Part shown: positions 54,831-63,245 of the stretch, piece after piece | How positions within the stretch are numbered: the first letter of the stretch is position 1 | How the letters are laid out: every line of letters starts with the position of its first letter | Assembly (NCBI GenBank): GCA_036365515.1 | Contig: CM070876.1 | Span: forward strand, 109,712,810 to 109,776,809 | Direction of reading: 5' to 3' | DNA length: 64,000 bases | Source of the DNA: Torymus aiolomorphi | Lineage: Eukaryota; Arthropoda; Insecta; Hymenoptera; Torymidae | Program-made: the position numbers and the translations under genes | Notes under the pieces: model-generated | Seen by the model: only the letters and a program-made list of their open reading frames with translations | Databases searched by the model: none | What the model was told of the DNA's origin: nothing

Positions 54831-54995
54831 CTAGCTGTATCTGGAGTAGCCTTCTTGTTTGGGGAAAGAGTGGGTGTTGGTGGAAAAAGATTTAAAACGG
54901 GCAGAATCTTTATCCGTGGAGGAATGGTCTTCTTTATCGACGAGAGGTTGTTTGTCTTCCGGCTTGCCGGCTGGTTTGCTGAACGGCGGTCCCAT
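54831..54995 (-). CDS. Small Polinton-region ORF (54 aa), Lys/Ser-rich
   Basis: ATG at 54993-54995 to TAG 54831-54833, same strand as the other Polinton genes. The peptide begins MGPPFSKPAGKPEDKQPLVD and ends FPKQEGYSRYS. The Met-Gly start with Ser at position 6 resembles an N-myristoylation site, although Pro at position 3 is unfavourable. No family is recognised. It is short and could be chance, but composition and orientation match the neighbours. Below it, 54606-54830 shows nothing. Confidence 0.35.
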   Translation of the reverse strand: MGPPFSKPAGKPEDKQPLVDKEDHSSTDKDSARFKSFSTNTHSFPKQEGYSRYS

Positions 54996-55078
54996 GATGT
55001 TGTCTCGATGAGGATCGCAGTCCTACTATTTTATCGCAGTATTGCGCTTTACTTATATTTATGTGGTGGGTGATGGGC

Positions 55079-55109
<31 letters not shown>

Positions 55110-55165
55110 CGCAAGTGAGGAAAGGTTCGTACAAGTGAAAAAGCAAATGTGACAATAATGTGTAT

Positions 55166-55770
55166 TTATTGGATGCTTTCGTGTACTTCTTTTTCCAGAA
55201 TGTGTAAATACAGAGTGCGTAGTTCTAAAAACAATCTATCTACGTCGGTTTCTCTAAAGTTTGAATAACTTAAGCGTTTGTTCACATTAGATTTTAAATT
55301 TTCTTTTAGTTCGTCGAATATTTTTAGAAAAGTTATACCGTCAAAAAATGAGTGTATTATATTCTCGTCGTTTTTTCACGAATGTGTATTTTAATATTAT
55401 TAATAATTAACTCTACCACCGAATTAACAAATACCGCGATATTTTCTAGTTGTTTGAATCTAAAATTTCTACACTCGCGTAATTTTTTCAAGTGCGCAAA
55501 TGTCTTTAACTGCATCACAACACTTGGTAAAATGTCGATCTTTCTCTTCTTTTTGGGCGGTTCGTCGTCGTCGGTGGCGGTGATGGCGGTGGTGGTGGTG
55601 GTGGTGGTGGTGCTGACGGTATCATCGTCGTCGTGGATTATGCCGTGAGTGACACAGGGACTGCATCCATCGGCGGTATCCCAGTCCTGCGCCTCGTGTT
55701 CATAGCAGCTCGAGAAGTCAAGTGGTTGACGGATACGGCTTTTGAGCTGTAGCAGGCCATCAATGAAATG
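55166..55770 (-). pseudogene. Unrecognised protein with acidic/poly-Thr region and SV40-like NLS, one frame break
   Basis: An 138-codon frame with no ATG near its start is open from 55770 to 55357. It reads LDFSSCYEHEAQDWDTADGC, an acidic run DDDD, eight Thr, DDDE, then PPKKKRKID (55536-55560), a match to the SV40-type nuclear localisation signal, followed by a helical region (VMQLKTFAHLKKLRECRNFR, VNSVVELIINNIKIHI). At an A6 run (55371-55376) the phase shifts, and a second frame continues (DENIIHSFFDGITFLKIFDE, VDRLFLELRTLYLHILEKEV) to TAA 55166-55168. Frame continuity across the run, codon composition and orientation suggest one nuclear protein of about 200 residues. A TGA and a TAG lie just upstream of 55770. 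Function unknown. Confidence 0.5.
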
Positions 55771-55802
55771 TCATGAGCGGGTAGAATGATTTTTCTAGGT
55801 GT

Positions 55803-56039
55803 TCAATTCTCGTTGATCAGATATTCTTGAATGGTGACAAAATGTTCCGTGAATTTTTCCCAGCTAGGTTTGTCCATAGTGACGTATTTGTGAGGTGAAA
55901 CGCCGCCGCCAAATTGAATAACAGGGCGAAACTGCTTGCCGAAGTATTGTAAGCCAAGATAGACAAACTTTCAGTGCGATTTATTGAGAGCGTAGCTCGT
56001 GTTGAATAGCAGTGTGTGCGGAATATTCTCTTGATTCAT
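55803..56039 (-). pseudogene. Small unrecognised protein (78 codons) with one in-frame TGA
   Basis: ATG at 56037-56039; the peptide MNQENIPHTLLFNTSYALNK is followed by a TGA at 55971-55973, after which the same frame reads KFVYLGLQYFGKQFRPVIQF, GGGVSPHKYVTMDKPSWEKF and TEHFVTIQEYLINEN to TGA 55803-55805. The aromatic-rich pattern looks like a real folded domain rather than random sequence. I do not recognise it. Its end lies 33 nt upstream of the NLS frame on the same strand, as in a viral gene cluster. Confidence 0.5.
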
Positions 56040-56309
56040 TTTAACACTCTTTACGCGCACTTTTAATAAAAAATACTGTCGCCAACGCCCGAGATGCTGA
56101 TGATGATGTGTTTTTAGATAGTGCGGTTCGTACTTTCTTTATAAGAAAATACTGCTTGACGGTAGAGATGTGGTGCTTACAGCTGCCGCGGTTCTACTAT
56201 ATTATTCCGTCCGCGATGCCCTATGGTTCTTTATACACGTACGACCGTGTACCTCCCTCTGCTCCTTTGTGCAGTGGGTGGTGGTAAACCTTTAGCCAAT
56301 GACAGAGCG

Positions 56310-56702
56310 CTACTTATACATGCTGTTGGAGCGTGGTGGTGGGTGGAAGTCATTGTGGGAAAAATTATTCTCAAAGAGAAAGATATCTTTGTTTTGAAAA
56401 TATTTATCGATAAGCGCGATTTTAACGGTGCCTTTGATAAAACGATGCATATCATAGTTCAAGAGATATTTTATTACGCGTGAGTTCATGGGTTTTAGGC
56501 ACGTACGTGTAGATAAGTTTTGTACAAGAGAGAAACACGATCTATTCTCAAAGAGAAAGATATCTTTGTTTTGAAAATATTTATCGATAAGCGAGATTTT
56601 AACGTTGCCTTTGATAAATCGATGCATATCGTAGTTCAAGAGGTATTTTATTACGCTTGAGTATTCGGTAACAGCGGTAATGAGTTCATCAATTTTAGTC
56701 AC
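56310..56702 (-). CDS. Candidate ORF with an internal 58-residue in-frame duplication
   Basis: The open frame contains VIKYLLNYDMHRFIKGNVK plus IDKYFQNKDIFLFEN twice, about 58 codons apart, because a ~174-bp segment is tandemly duplicated (56368-56480 and 56542-56660). No ATG starts the frame; GTG at 56702 is the first likely initiator. The duplication preserves phase and the copies differ by few substitutions. It could be coding or simply a tandem repeat that keeps a frame open. 56040-56309 shows nothing. Confidence 0.3.
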   Translation of the reverse strand: MTKIDELITAVTEYSSVIKYLLNYDMHRFIKGNVKISLIDKYFQNKDIFLFENRSCFSLVQNLSTRTCLKPMNSRVIKYLLNYDMHRFIKGTVKIALIDKYFQNKDIFLFENNFSHNDFHPPPRSNSMYK

Positions 56703-56784
56703 GTACGTGTAGATAAGTTTTGTTCAATAGAGAGAAACGCGATCAGTGCGTATATATCGATAACTATTCCAAGAAAAGTCAGGA

Positions 56785-56950
56785 CTAGACTTGCAAGCAA
56801 CGCGTTTCATCGTGTTTTTTAGTCATGTGTGTGCGTGTGTGTGAACAAAAATGAAACTCGACTATTATTTTTTTCAAGGAAACAAAGTGGATTGGATAAT
56901 TTACTGGAAGAGTGTGGGTTCGATAAATGAAAGAAGTTGTTTTGGTAAAA
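56785..56950. repeat. Direct repeat, copy 2 (partner 54440-54605)
   Basis: See 54440-54605. 56951-57239 after it is AT-rich with A-rich words and no gene; it separates the accessory frames from the protease. Confidence 0.6.
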
Positions 56951-57239
56951 AATTTTAATCGATCGATCAGATTATTAAGAAAAAACTTACATAGTAAAAA
57001 TACACAAAAACTTACAAACTATGATTACATAAATTTTAAAGCAGCGCGTACAACCGAGACTGATTACTTCCAAACTAAAATTCAATGTGTTTTGCTCCAG
57101 GGATATTAAACTAAAGGTTAAAAGTACAAAGCGCACAGAAAAGCCTACAAACTATTCATACACACAAAGAAGAAAAGTCATTAAAATTAACATCATACAT
57201 TAGTACAAAGAACGGCGACATCATTATTGCGACAATGGT

Positions 57240-57782
57240 TTACACGATTGAATACAAAATCCTGCCCCTGTGGAAGTTGTCCGCGGAAAATTGTTCACGC
57301 GACGCATTTTCTTTTTTTTTTCTTAGTTTTTGGCCGCGGCCTTTTCTCCTGATATTTTTACATAACTTGACAACTAATTTGTCGTTCGCGTGAGAATCGT
57401 GCGTAAAGACTTCACAAAAAGTGCGTAAACTACACCCGCTACACATAAAATACAGAAACATAATACAATATTCACCGCAGACTTTCGAATCGATGCTCTG
57501 CAACTTTTTCTTGTTTCACACGAGTCACTTGCAATTTCTTCCGAGTCGGTCGAGATGCCAGCGGGACTTAGGTCCCAGACCGTAGCTGTCAAAGTAGGTG
57601 CCTCTTGCATGGCGATCTATGTAGAATGCCACCCAATGAGATCCAGGTTTATCCGACGTGTCGATATTAGTCACGATGGCTGCGGGAAGGCTCAAGCGCC
57701 ATGGTATATGGTCGGCGGCGTAGACTCCGATCGAATTAGCAGCGAGTCCACTGTTGGCTCCTGTTATTTCTCGGGTGTTCAT
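57240..57782 (-). pseudogene. Polinton cysteine protease (adenain-like), two nonsense codons
   Basis: From ATG 57782 the frame begins MNTREITGANSG and holds the catalytic His in KPGSHWVAFYID (His49) and Asp in TYFDSYG (Asp65). Two TGA codons at 57525-57527 and 57516-57518 interrupt it, but the same frame resumes with QSIDSKVCGEYCIMFLYF, containing the oxyanion Gln and nucleophile Cys, and continues to a basic tail ending at 57240. This C5-type (adenovirus-like) protease would mature capsid precursors in the particle. All catalytic residues survive. The start codon overlaps the stop of the upstream small gene (ATGA). Confidence 0.85.
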
Positions 57783-58020
57783 TCTTGAGACAATGATGCA
57801 GAGTCTCCGCCAGCTGTGAAGTATATGCTGTAACTATTCGAATCGTTGCAATTTGTATCTTTTGCCTCGTAGTCATCATCGTCCGATTTCTCTGCAATCC
57901 GCAGAGTTTTTTCTTCTACTTGCTGTGGTACTCGTGAAGCGCTGAAAAATACATTTCACTATTCACCTTTTCCTTCGAAGCATGCTGCCGCCATTCTTGG
58001 GTAGTAGCGAGCGTTGCCAT
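57779..58020 (-). pseudogene. Small acidic Polinton gene upstream of the protease, one frameshift
   Basis: ATG at 58018-58020 starts MATLATTQEWRQHASKEKVN, then SEMYFSALHEYHS, before a TAG. In the next frame the sequence goes on with VEEKTLRIAEKSDDDDYEAK and a Ser/Tyr-rich end SNSYSIYFTAGGDSASLSQE, whose TGA overlaps the ATG of the protease. One base is missing near 57920. Small acidic genes of this sort accompany the protease in insect Polintons, but I cannot name a function. Confidence 0.5.
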
Positions 58021-58024
58021 TTCT

Positions 58025-58480
58025 TTATTTGATTAGCCTTGTATAAGGCACAAACTTCTTTTTTCTTTTTCTGCGAATGTGTAGCGCACACGGTGTTTTT
58101 TGAAAAAATACTGTTGAACCAAATGTTGGAGAAGCGTATTTCTCCAAGTTACATATACAGCGTCCAAATAGTGTTTCGATGTAGCGAGCCTTCTCCTCAC
58201 CGCGTACGTAAATTCTTCTCGCCCCTCGGGCAATATTGTAGAGATGTCGATGCAACTGGCGAAGGCTCACTTCCCCCTCGAACCAATGAAGTCCGTGAAT
58301 GTCAACCGCGCAGTAAGTATTGGTCTGTTTAACCTCATCAGGCAAGTCATCGAAGCTGCAGGGCGGCTGTACTATCCAGTGATCCATAATTTTTTTCTGC
58401 AGACAAATGGTTGCCACCTCCTTTGGCAAAAATTTTTTTTCGGCATCACGGAAGCCTTGAATATCTATTACGTAGTCCAT
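58025..58480 (-). CDS. Conserved Polinton-associated protein, possible RNase-H/exonuclease fold
   Basis: I place the start at the internal ATG 58480 (MDYVIDIQGFRDAEKKFLPK), since the upstream 35 codons (to 58585) have little conserved character. The N-terminus (VIDIQGF after a beta-strand-like start) recalls the first strand of DEDD-type exonucleases. Further motifs are HWIVQPPCSFDDL, HGLHWFEGEVSLRQL, RIYVRGEEKARYIETL and CICNLEKYASP. Such proteins recur in insect Polintons and related repeats without a defined role. The C-terminus is basic. It lies directly upstream of the small acidic gene and downstream of the major capsid gene. The nuclease idea is inference. Confidence 0.55.
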   Translation of the reverse strand: MDYVIDIQGFRDAEKKFLPKEVATICLQKKIMDHWIVQPPCSFDDLPDEVKQTNTYCAVDIHGLHWFEGEVSLRQLHRHLYNIARGARRIYVRGEEKARYIETLFGRCICNLEKYASPTFGSTVFFQKTPCALHIRRKRKKKFVPYTRLIK

Positions 58481-58688
58481 GCTGTTTGGGACGCGCGCAA
58501 AAGTGCGGGTATGCTGACGGGTGCGAGAGAAAAAACGAAGTGACGTGAGGTGGCATAGAGCGTACGTCGTTAGCGCTCCCTCCACTTTTGTCCCCCACTT
58601 TTACGCCCGCCGAGACTGGCGCCACCTGTAGTGCTGACGTCAGTACTTAGGCACTGAAATCCGATAAAATTTATCGAGTGGAGTCGAT

Positions 58689-59981
58689 TTAGAGAATGTT
58701 ATCGTATTCGGCATAGACAATGCAGTTTATCGTAGTTGTCGGTGCGACTTCGAAGCCTACTTCTATACGCACGCTACCAGACCGCACGAGATTCCAGTGT
58801 GTGTGACAGTAAGCCGATAAGTCAGGCGTGAGATCGAAAGCTGTGAGATAATAGCCCTGTGAATAATTGGTTCTGTTTATGCCGAGACCCTCGTTGAGGA
58901 AATGTATACCGCTGCCCGAGTAGAGTGTTTGAAAGGCTTCGATAAACGATGCATTATTCCCGGTAAAGTGCGGCTGTAATGGTTTGCTCGGAATTTGGAC
59001 CCCATCGACGTAGAGGAAGAGGTAATTTATATCGAAGTGTTGAAAGTTAAAAGGATTAAGTTGTCGATTTCCGTTGAACGCTCTGTTATCTACGAAACCG
59101 ATGATTACGCGTTTCGGCAGTTGGCCTAGAATTGCATTATCGATGCTGTCGCCGTGTATACCGGCGTGAAGCGTGAACGTTTTGATTTCGACGCGCGTTA
59201 TGGGATACTTGGCAGTTGCCTTGGCCAATGTATTGGCGTGCGCGATTAAAATACCGGGGTTTATTTTCACGCGGCGAATAATGAGCGTAGCTTCTTTTAT
59301 CCTTATGCCAAATTGCCCCTCGTCTGTGCTGTCCATCAGACAAAAGGCGTCTTTGCGCCGCACTAGGCGCACGCGCATTTCGACACCATTGATGAGCATT
59401 TTATCTTGATTAAACAAGTCGCAGTGCAGATGGCCAATCATGTCGAATGTCTTTCCGCCGAGTGTATAGTTTTGACAATTGACGAGTCCTTTGTTAGAGC
59501 CCACTCCTTGATTTTGCGGGGTGGCCTCGAAGCAAGCTGGTGTGTCATAGTACCAGAGACTAGCCGTCAGATGAGACTCTTTGGCTGCCGGCGAATAACT
59601 CAACAGCGACTCGATGTAAGCTCTGTAGGGATGCGCGTTGTTTGGCGGCGAGACAAGTTTTTGATTGAGAAAAATATCGATTTGATTGAACATTGAGTGA
59701 AGAAGGTTGTTTACGGGCGCAACTTTTAAATTCACGTCGGGATCGGCGAGCGGTAATATCTGTGCCTTTACGTAGAGCATGGTATGCGCGAGATCGATGT
59801 AATGCTCGCTGGCGCTGGGTACGACAAATTCGATCGGGGCGTCACCTTCATCGCTGATCGATGACAGAGGCTTATAGTTCAGAAAACTGCTGCTTTCGAT
59901 CGAAGTTTGAGTCGCGGGGAGTGTAAAAAGATCCAGCTCGCCCGATATGCACTCTGACGAGTGCGAGTGTAAGAAAGACAT
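58689..59981 (-). CDS. Polinton major capsid protein (double jelly-roll type)
   Basis: 430 codons, ATG 59981, no interruption. The N-terminus has the hallmark GELDLFTLPATQTSIESS followed by PIEFVVPSASEHYIDLAHTM and LYVKAQILP. Later conserved parts are LLHSMFNQIDIFLNQKLVSP, AYIESLLSYS, LINGVEMRVRLVRRKDAFCL and the C-terminal FDLTPDLS then GSVRIEVGFEVAPT. Homologues are often labelled F54H12.2-like in animal genomes and correspond to the Polinton/adintovirus major capsid (hexon-like) protein, which builds the icosahedral shell. The assignment is from family memory. The codons look well kept, unlike the neighbouring integrase and protease. Confidence 0.75.
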   Translation of the reverse strand: MSFLHSHSSECISGELDLFTLPATQTSIESSSFLNYKPLSSISDEGDAPIEFVVPSASEHYIDLAHTMLYVKAQILPLADPDVNLKVAPVNNLLHSMFNQIDIFLNQKLVSPPNNAHPYRAYIESLLSYSPAAKESHLTASLWYYDTPACFEATPQNQGVGSNKGLVNCQNYTLGGKTFDMIGHLHCDLFNQDKMLINGVEMRVRLVRRKDAFCLMDSTDEGQFGIRIKEATLIIRRVKINPGILIAHANTLAKATAKYPITRVEIKTFTLHAGIHGDSIDNAILGQLPKRVIIGFVDNRAFNGNRQLNPFNFQHFDINYLFLYVDGVQIPSKPLQPHFTGNNASFIEAFQTLYSGSGIHFLNEGLGINRTNYSQGYYLTAFDLTPDLSAYCHTHWNLVRSGSVRIEVGFEVAPTTTINCIVYAEYDNIL

Positions 59982-59992
59982 TTTTCTTCTAT

Positions 59993-60511
59993 TTACTTTG
60001 GCCCGAAAATATCACTAACGCTTCGAAAAGTCGGTGTTTTGCGTTTTTTTCTACCTCCTTTGCGTGATTTTCGTCCGCCTGCTGCTGCCGGTGCTTTTAT
60101 GGCCCTCTTGTGTTTGGTGCGTGCGATGCGAACAGTGCTGCGTGACTTTCGCGACTGACGTCGCCATTTGACGCGTTTGGTTGTTTTATAGCCTGAACCT
60201 TTCATAACTTCTGCTATTTTCTTGGCCGCTTTACGCTTGAGATTTCGACCGGATTCACGGGCCCACGTTTTTACAGCCTCCTTGAAACTGCTACCTGTGT
60301 TGGCAACGTCGTCGAGAACTTTTATACCTGCGCGCAGCGTCTCCTTACCTACTGCCCTAGCGCCGCTCGAGACATATGGCAGAATGCGCCGAAAGAGGCC
60401 ACCTAGCCACGCGCCTACACCTCGGCCCCTCTGAAATGGTGAGCCGGCAAAAACGTTTCTCACGCCGCCACCCCCAATCTGTTCATCGTAATAGCGAGTG
60501 TAATCCGCCAT
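59993..60511 (-). CDS. Polinton pVI/pX-like basic virion protein
   Basis: 172 codons, ATG 60511, ending 12 nt before the capsid gene start. Residues 27-80 form a Gly-rich amphipathic region (GVGAWLGGLFRRILPYVSSG, then AVGKETLRAGIKVLDDVA) like adenovirus pVI/pX-type proteins. Residues 108-172 are strongly basic (KRVKWRRQSRKSRS, GGRKSRKGGRKKRK), suited to DNA condensation. Two matches to the adenain cleavage consensus are visible: IGGG before Gly16 and MKGS before Gly107. Cleavage there would separate an amphipathic peptide from a basic core peptide. Open and intact. Confidence 0.75.
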   Translation of the reverse strand: MADYTRYYDEQIGGGGVRNVFAGSPFQRGRGVGAWLGGLFRRILPYVSSGARAVGKETLRAGIKVLDDVANTGSSFKEAVKTWARESGRNLKRKAAKKIAEVMKGSGYKTTKRVKWRRQSRKSRSTVRIARTKHKRAIKAPAAAGGRKSRKGGRKKRKTPTFRSVSDIFGPK

Positions 60512-60512
60512 G

Positions 60513-61298
60513 TTAGCGATTGCGCCTAAAGTGTAGCGTTACCGTCAACGTACGATACTCGAATGGTATGCGCCGCCCGTGCTGATCTCTTATATCTATA
60601 ATAACATTATTAAAATTGTGATAGAGAAGCGGTATGTAGTGAGCGGGTGCAAAGCGCTGGACAGTGCTGCATCCATATCTGAATTGAAAGGTATCCATGG
60701 AAACTATGCGCAAGAGTGTCGCTTGGTTATCATACACTGTGTAGGGTTCGCATATGTCTGTGTAAACATACGACTGGTCGGGAATTGCTCGAGAGAGCGA
60801 TGCAGGTCTCGCGGCGACTATGTCCCTTTTACCCTCGTCGTTTAGAGTGGTAAAAGGTATTTTTTGTTTTTCCGGTGTGTCATCGAAGCCAAATATACGT
60901 CGCATTTTTTCGTTGAAATGAGTCTCGTGTAGCTGCGCGCAGTCGCACTTGCATCTTATCGCGTAATAGCCGCGACGTGTTTTAACGGGTTCGAGCATTT
61001 GATGCCGATAGGTTTCATTTGAGCTGTTTATCGCGTCCGCCAGCTCAAAGAATGATTCATAAATTCCTACGGGTATATTACAATATTTTTCCTCCACGAG
61101 TTGCGCGTCGTCGTCGAACGTGGAAAACTTGTAGAAGGCCTCCTCTTGAAAATGTACGACGCTGCATGGTACGTGTATTTCCACCAGCCCGACGAACCAT
61201 TCGCCGTGTAATTTGATCTCGCGCGGTAAGTGTGTCGTGAAGCAGCTAGTCTTATTATCGGGAAAGTAATTCATACTGTTGTTGCTAGGCAGCACCAT
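60513..61298 (-). CDS. Polinton minor capsid (penton-like) protein
   Basis: 261 codons from ATG 61298, ending 2 nt before the start of the pX-like gene. The N-terminus VLPSNNSMNYFPDNKTSCFT and the following IKLHGEWFVGLVEIHVP, plus the C-terminal LLYHNFNNVIIDIRDQHGRR then IPFEYRTLTVTLHFRR, are the conserved ends of the Polinton penton-like protein, a single jelly-roll that occupies vertices. Cys-rich central part (RCKCDCAQLHETHF). No lesions seen. Tight spacing with its two downstream genes suggests a capsid gene block expressed together. Confidence 0.75.
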   Translation of the reverse strand: MVLPSNNSMNYFPDNKTSCFTTHLPREIKLHGEWFVGLVEIHVPCSVVHFQEEAFYKFSTFDDDAQLVEEKYCNIPVGIYESFFELADAINSSNETYRHQMLEPVKTRRGYYAIRCKCDCAQLHETHFNEKMRRIFGFDDTPEKQKIPFTTLNDEGKRDIVAARPASLSRAIPDQSYVYTDICEPYTVYDNQATLLRIVSMDTFQFRYGCSTVQRFAPAHYIPLLYHNFNNVIIDIRDQHGRRIPFEYRTLTVTLHFRRNR

Positions 61299-61332
61299 GT
61301 AAAAATCTTCGTACGTGCCATGCTTGCTTTTT

Positions 61333-62440
61333 TTACGCGATTTTTTCGAGCTGACTCGCTTTTACCCAAGAATTAAATTTATCCGGATAGCCGAGCCACT
61401 TGACAAGCAGCTGCTTATTGGCGCCGCGCCCTTTCTCGCGCACGACGCGTTCGATCTTGAAATTCTTATCGGCCGCCAGACGCTCGCGCCCGACGCGTAC
61501 GAGTTCCTCTTTATAAAAGAAGCCGTCTATCGTCGTTCAAGTCCTGAAGAATGTACGTGTGCAGCCCTTGCCGTCGCGATACTCGCGTTATCTTAAAAAT
61601 TTCCTCGCTGAAATTGTTCTCGTATCCGCGCTCGAAGGTGTTTTTTGTTCGACTGATGCGCACGAGGTCTCCCACATTGAATTTACCATGTGTCGCGGTG
61701 CCGTGGTGATAGTGCCGCCGATAATTGGAGCTCGTGCGCTTGGCCAGGTTTTCTCGCGCCTGCGCAGCGTTGTAGATGTCAATATCGGCGGGGCGCATCC
61801 GTGTGCCGCTATGTAGAGAATGATTGTACGCGTGGACAGTTTTTTGTAAAATGTCGATATATCGTTTGGTTTTTTGGTGGGAAAAATATCGCCAGATTCG
61901 CTCGCGCAGTGTCCTGTTAAGACTCTCAACGACCGCTGCCTTGATATCGGGATTCCTGACGACGTGAAAGTCAATTCCCCGCCGGTCAAGAAGTTTTTGA
62001 AACGCTGCCCCGGTAAATTCTTTGCCTCGACCGGTCTGCACGTACAAGGGTAAACGCGGTTGTGCTCTGTCGATAATGCGTTCGAATGCATCGGCAACAT
62101 TGCGCGCCGTTTTATCCATCAATGATTCAATCCACGCAAACTTGCCGAGTACATCGATGACTACGAGGATGTAGCAGTTGCCGTCGTTATAATCCTTTAT
62201 CGATGTGAGGTGTAGTAAATCACACTACCACACGTCGTCGGCGTTGCTCACGTTGTAGGTGAGCCGTGGAAAGCGTCTTTTTATCGGGTGATGAAGCGTG
62301 TACGCGTCTTGATTGCTTACCCAGTCGTAAATTTTTTTCTTCTTCGCCTTTGTGCCGGCTGCGTTCAAACGTAGGAGATTCCGTGCGCCCGCGTAGCCCG
62401 CCTCGTGCTCGAGGTCGTAGTACTGCTTTTCATAAGCCAT
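61333..62440 (-). pseudogene. Polinton integrase with C-terminal chromodomain, inactivated
   Basis: ATG at 62440 (MAYEKQYYDLEHEAGYAGAR) begins the N-terminal region ending SNADDVW. A TAG at 62225-62227 follows, and the same frame continues into the catalytic core with the first Asp in CDLLHL and CYILVVIDVLGKFAW. The second catalytic Asp is replaced by Gly in YVQTGRGKEF (codon 62030-62032). The Glu is present (KAAVVESLNRT, codon 61925-61927). A frameshift at about 61507 separates the core (DLVRISRTKNTF) from FYKEELVRVGRERL and a chromodomain (FKIERVVREKG, QLLVKWLGYP, FNSWVKAS) ending at TAA 61333. The chromodomain would guide integration to chromatin marks. Three independent defects make it dead. 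Confidence 0.88.
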
Positions 62441-62451
62441 TGCTCTCTCTC

Positions 62452-63244
62452 TCACGCCAGGTCAAATTTGAGCCAGTTTTTCTTCACTTGTCTGACGAGC
62501 TTTTTATTGCGGGTGAGAATCGGCGAGCGCGTCGAGTCGTCTGCTGTAGACGACTGCTGCTGCGCTGACAAGCGTCGCTTGGCTGTTAGTATCTGTCCTA
62601 TTTTCAGAACTTTTGGATTTCCGATCAAATCGGCGGGCACGTCGCTCGCTTTGAGAAATTTCGCAAATTCGTAACGGCCAATGGGCGCCTCGTCCTCTGC
62701 TGCTCCTGCTGCTGCTGCTGCTGCTGTCTTTTTCTTTTTCTGCAGGGCGTCGAGCAGTAACTCTGTTATGTTTGTGCGAGGTATGACACGGCCATCGATG
62801 CTCACAGTGCCTGTATTGTCCCATTTCAGGCGACTGGGCACTCTTGTTTTCCAGATGTGTAGCATGCGCCGTGCTTTGAGTGCGTGTATTTTTGGCAGGC
62901 TCTCGAGTATAGCTTCCTCGCTGAGCGGTCCGAGCGCCTCCTCTATTTCGTCGATTTCGCGCTTTGTCTCGCGCCCCGTCGCTTGTTCGTTGTCTCGGAA
63001 AAAAAGATAGCGACCTAAAATCTGTAGATAATTTAGACTTTTTTCGTAATCATCACGTGCCGTTTTTGAGCGTAGAACCTCGTACATTTCGGCGTCTAAT
63101 CGTGAAATCACCCTGTGTTTGTAAACTTTTTTCTCCCGACTCTTTTGGTTGCGTTGTATCGGCTGGAGTGGATGACGTCATCGCATGCTGTGCAGGTTGA
63201 AACGTGTCCTCTGGTACGAGTATCATCTTGCGGGCCCGTTCCAT
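62452..63244 (-). pseudogene. Conserved Polinton protein of unknown function, one frameshift
   Basis: The likely start is ATG 63244 (MERARKMILVPEDTFQPAQH), two bases from the preceding stop. After QTQGD a one-base excess in a T run at about 63109 shifts the phase; the next frame reads SRLDAEMYEVLRSKTARDDY, YLQILGRYLFF, LPKIHALKARRMLHIWKTRV, then IGRYEFAKFLKASDVPADLI and an Arg/Lys-rich end. A microsatellite-like Ala/Glu run (AAAAAAGAAEDEA) precedes the last domain. Genes of this type recur next to the integrase and ATPase of animal Polintons; the role is unknown. Ends 12 nt before the integrase ATG. Confidence 0.7.
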
Positions 63245-63245
63245 C

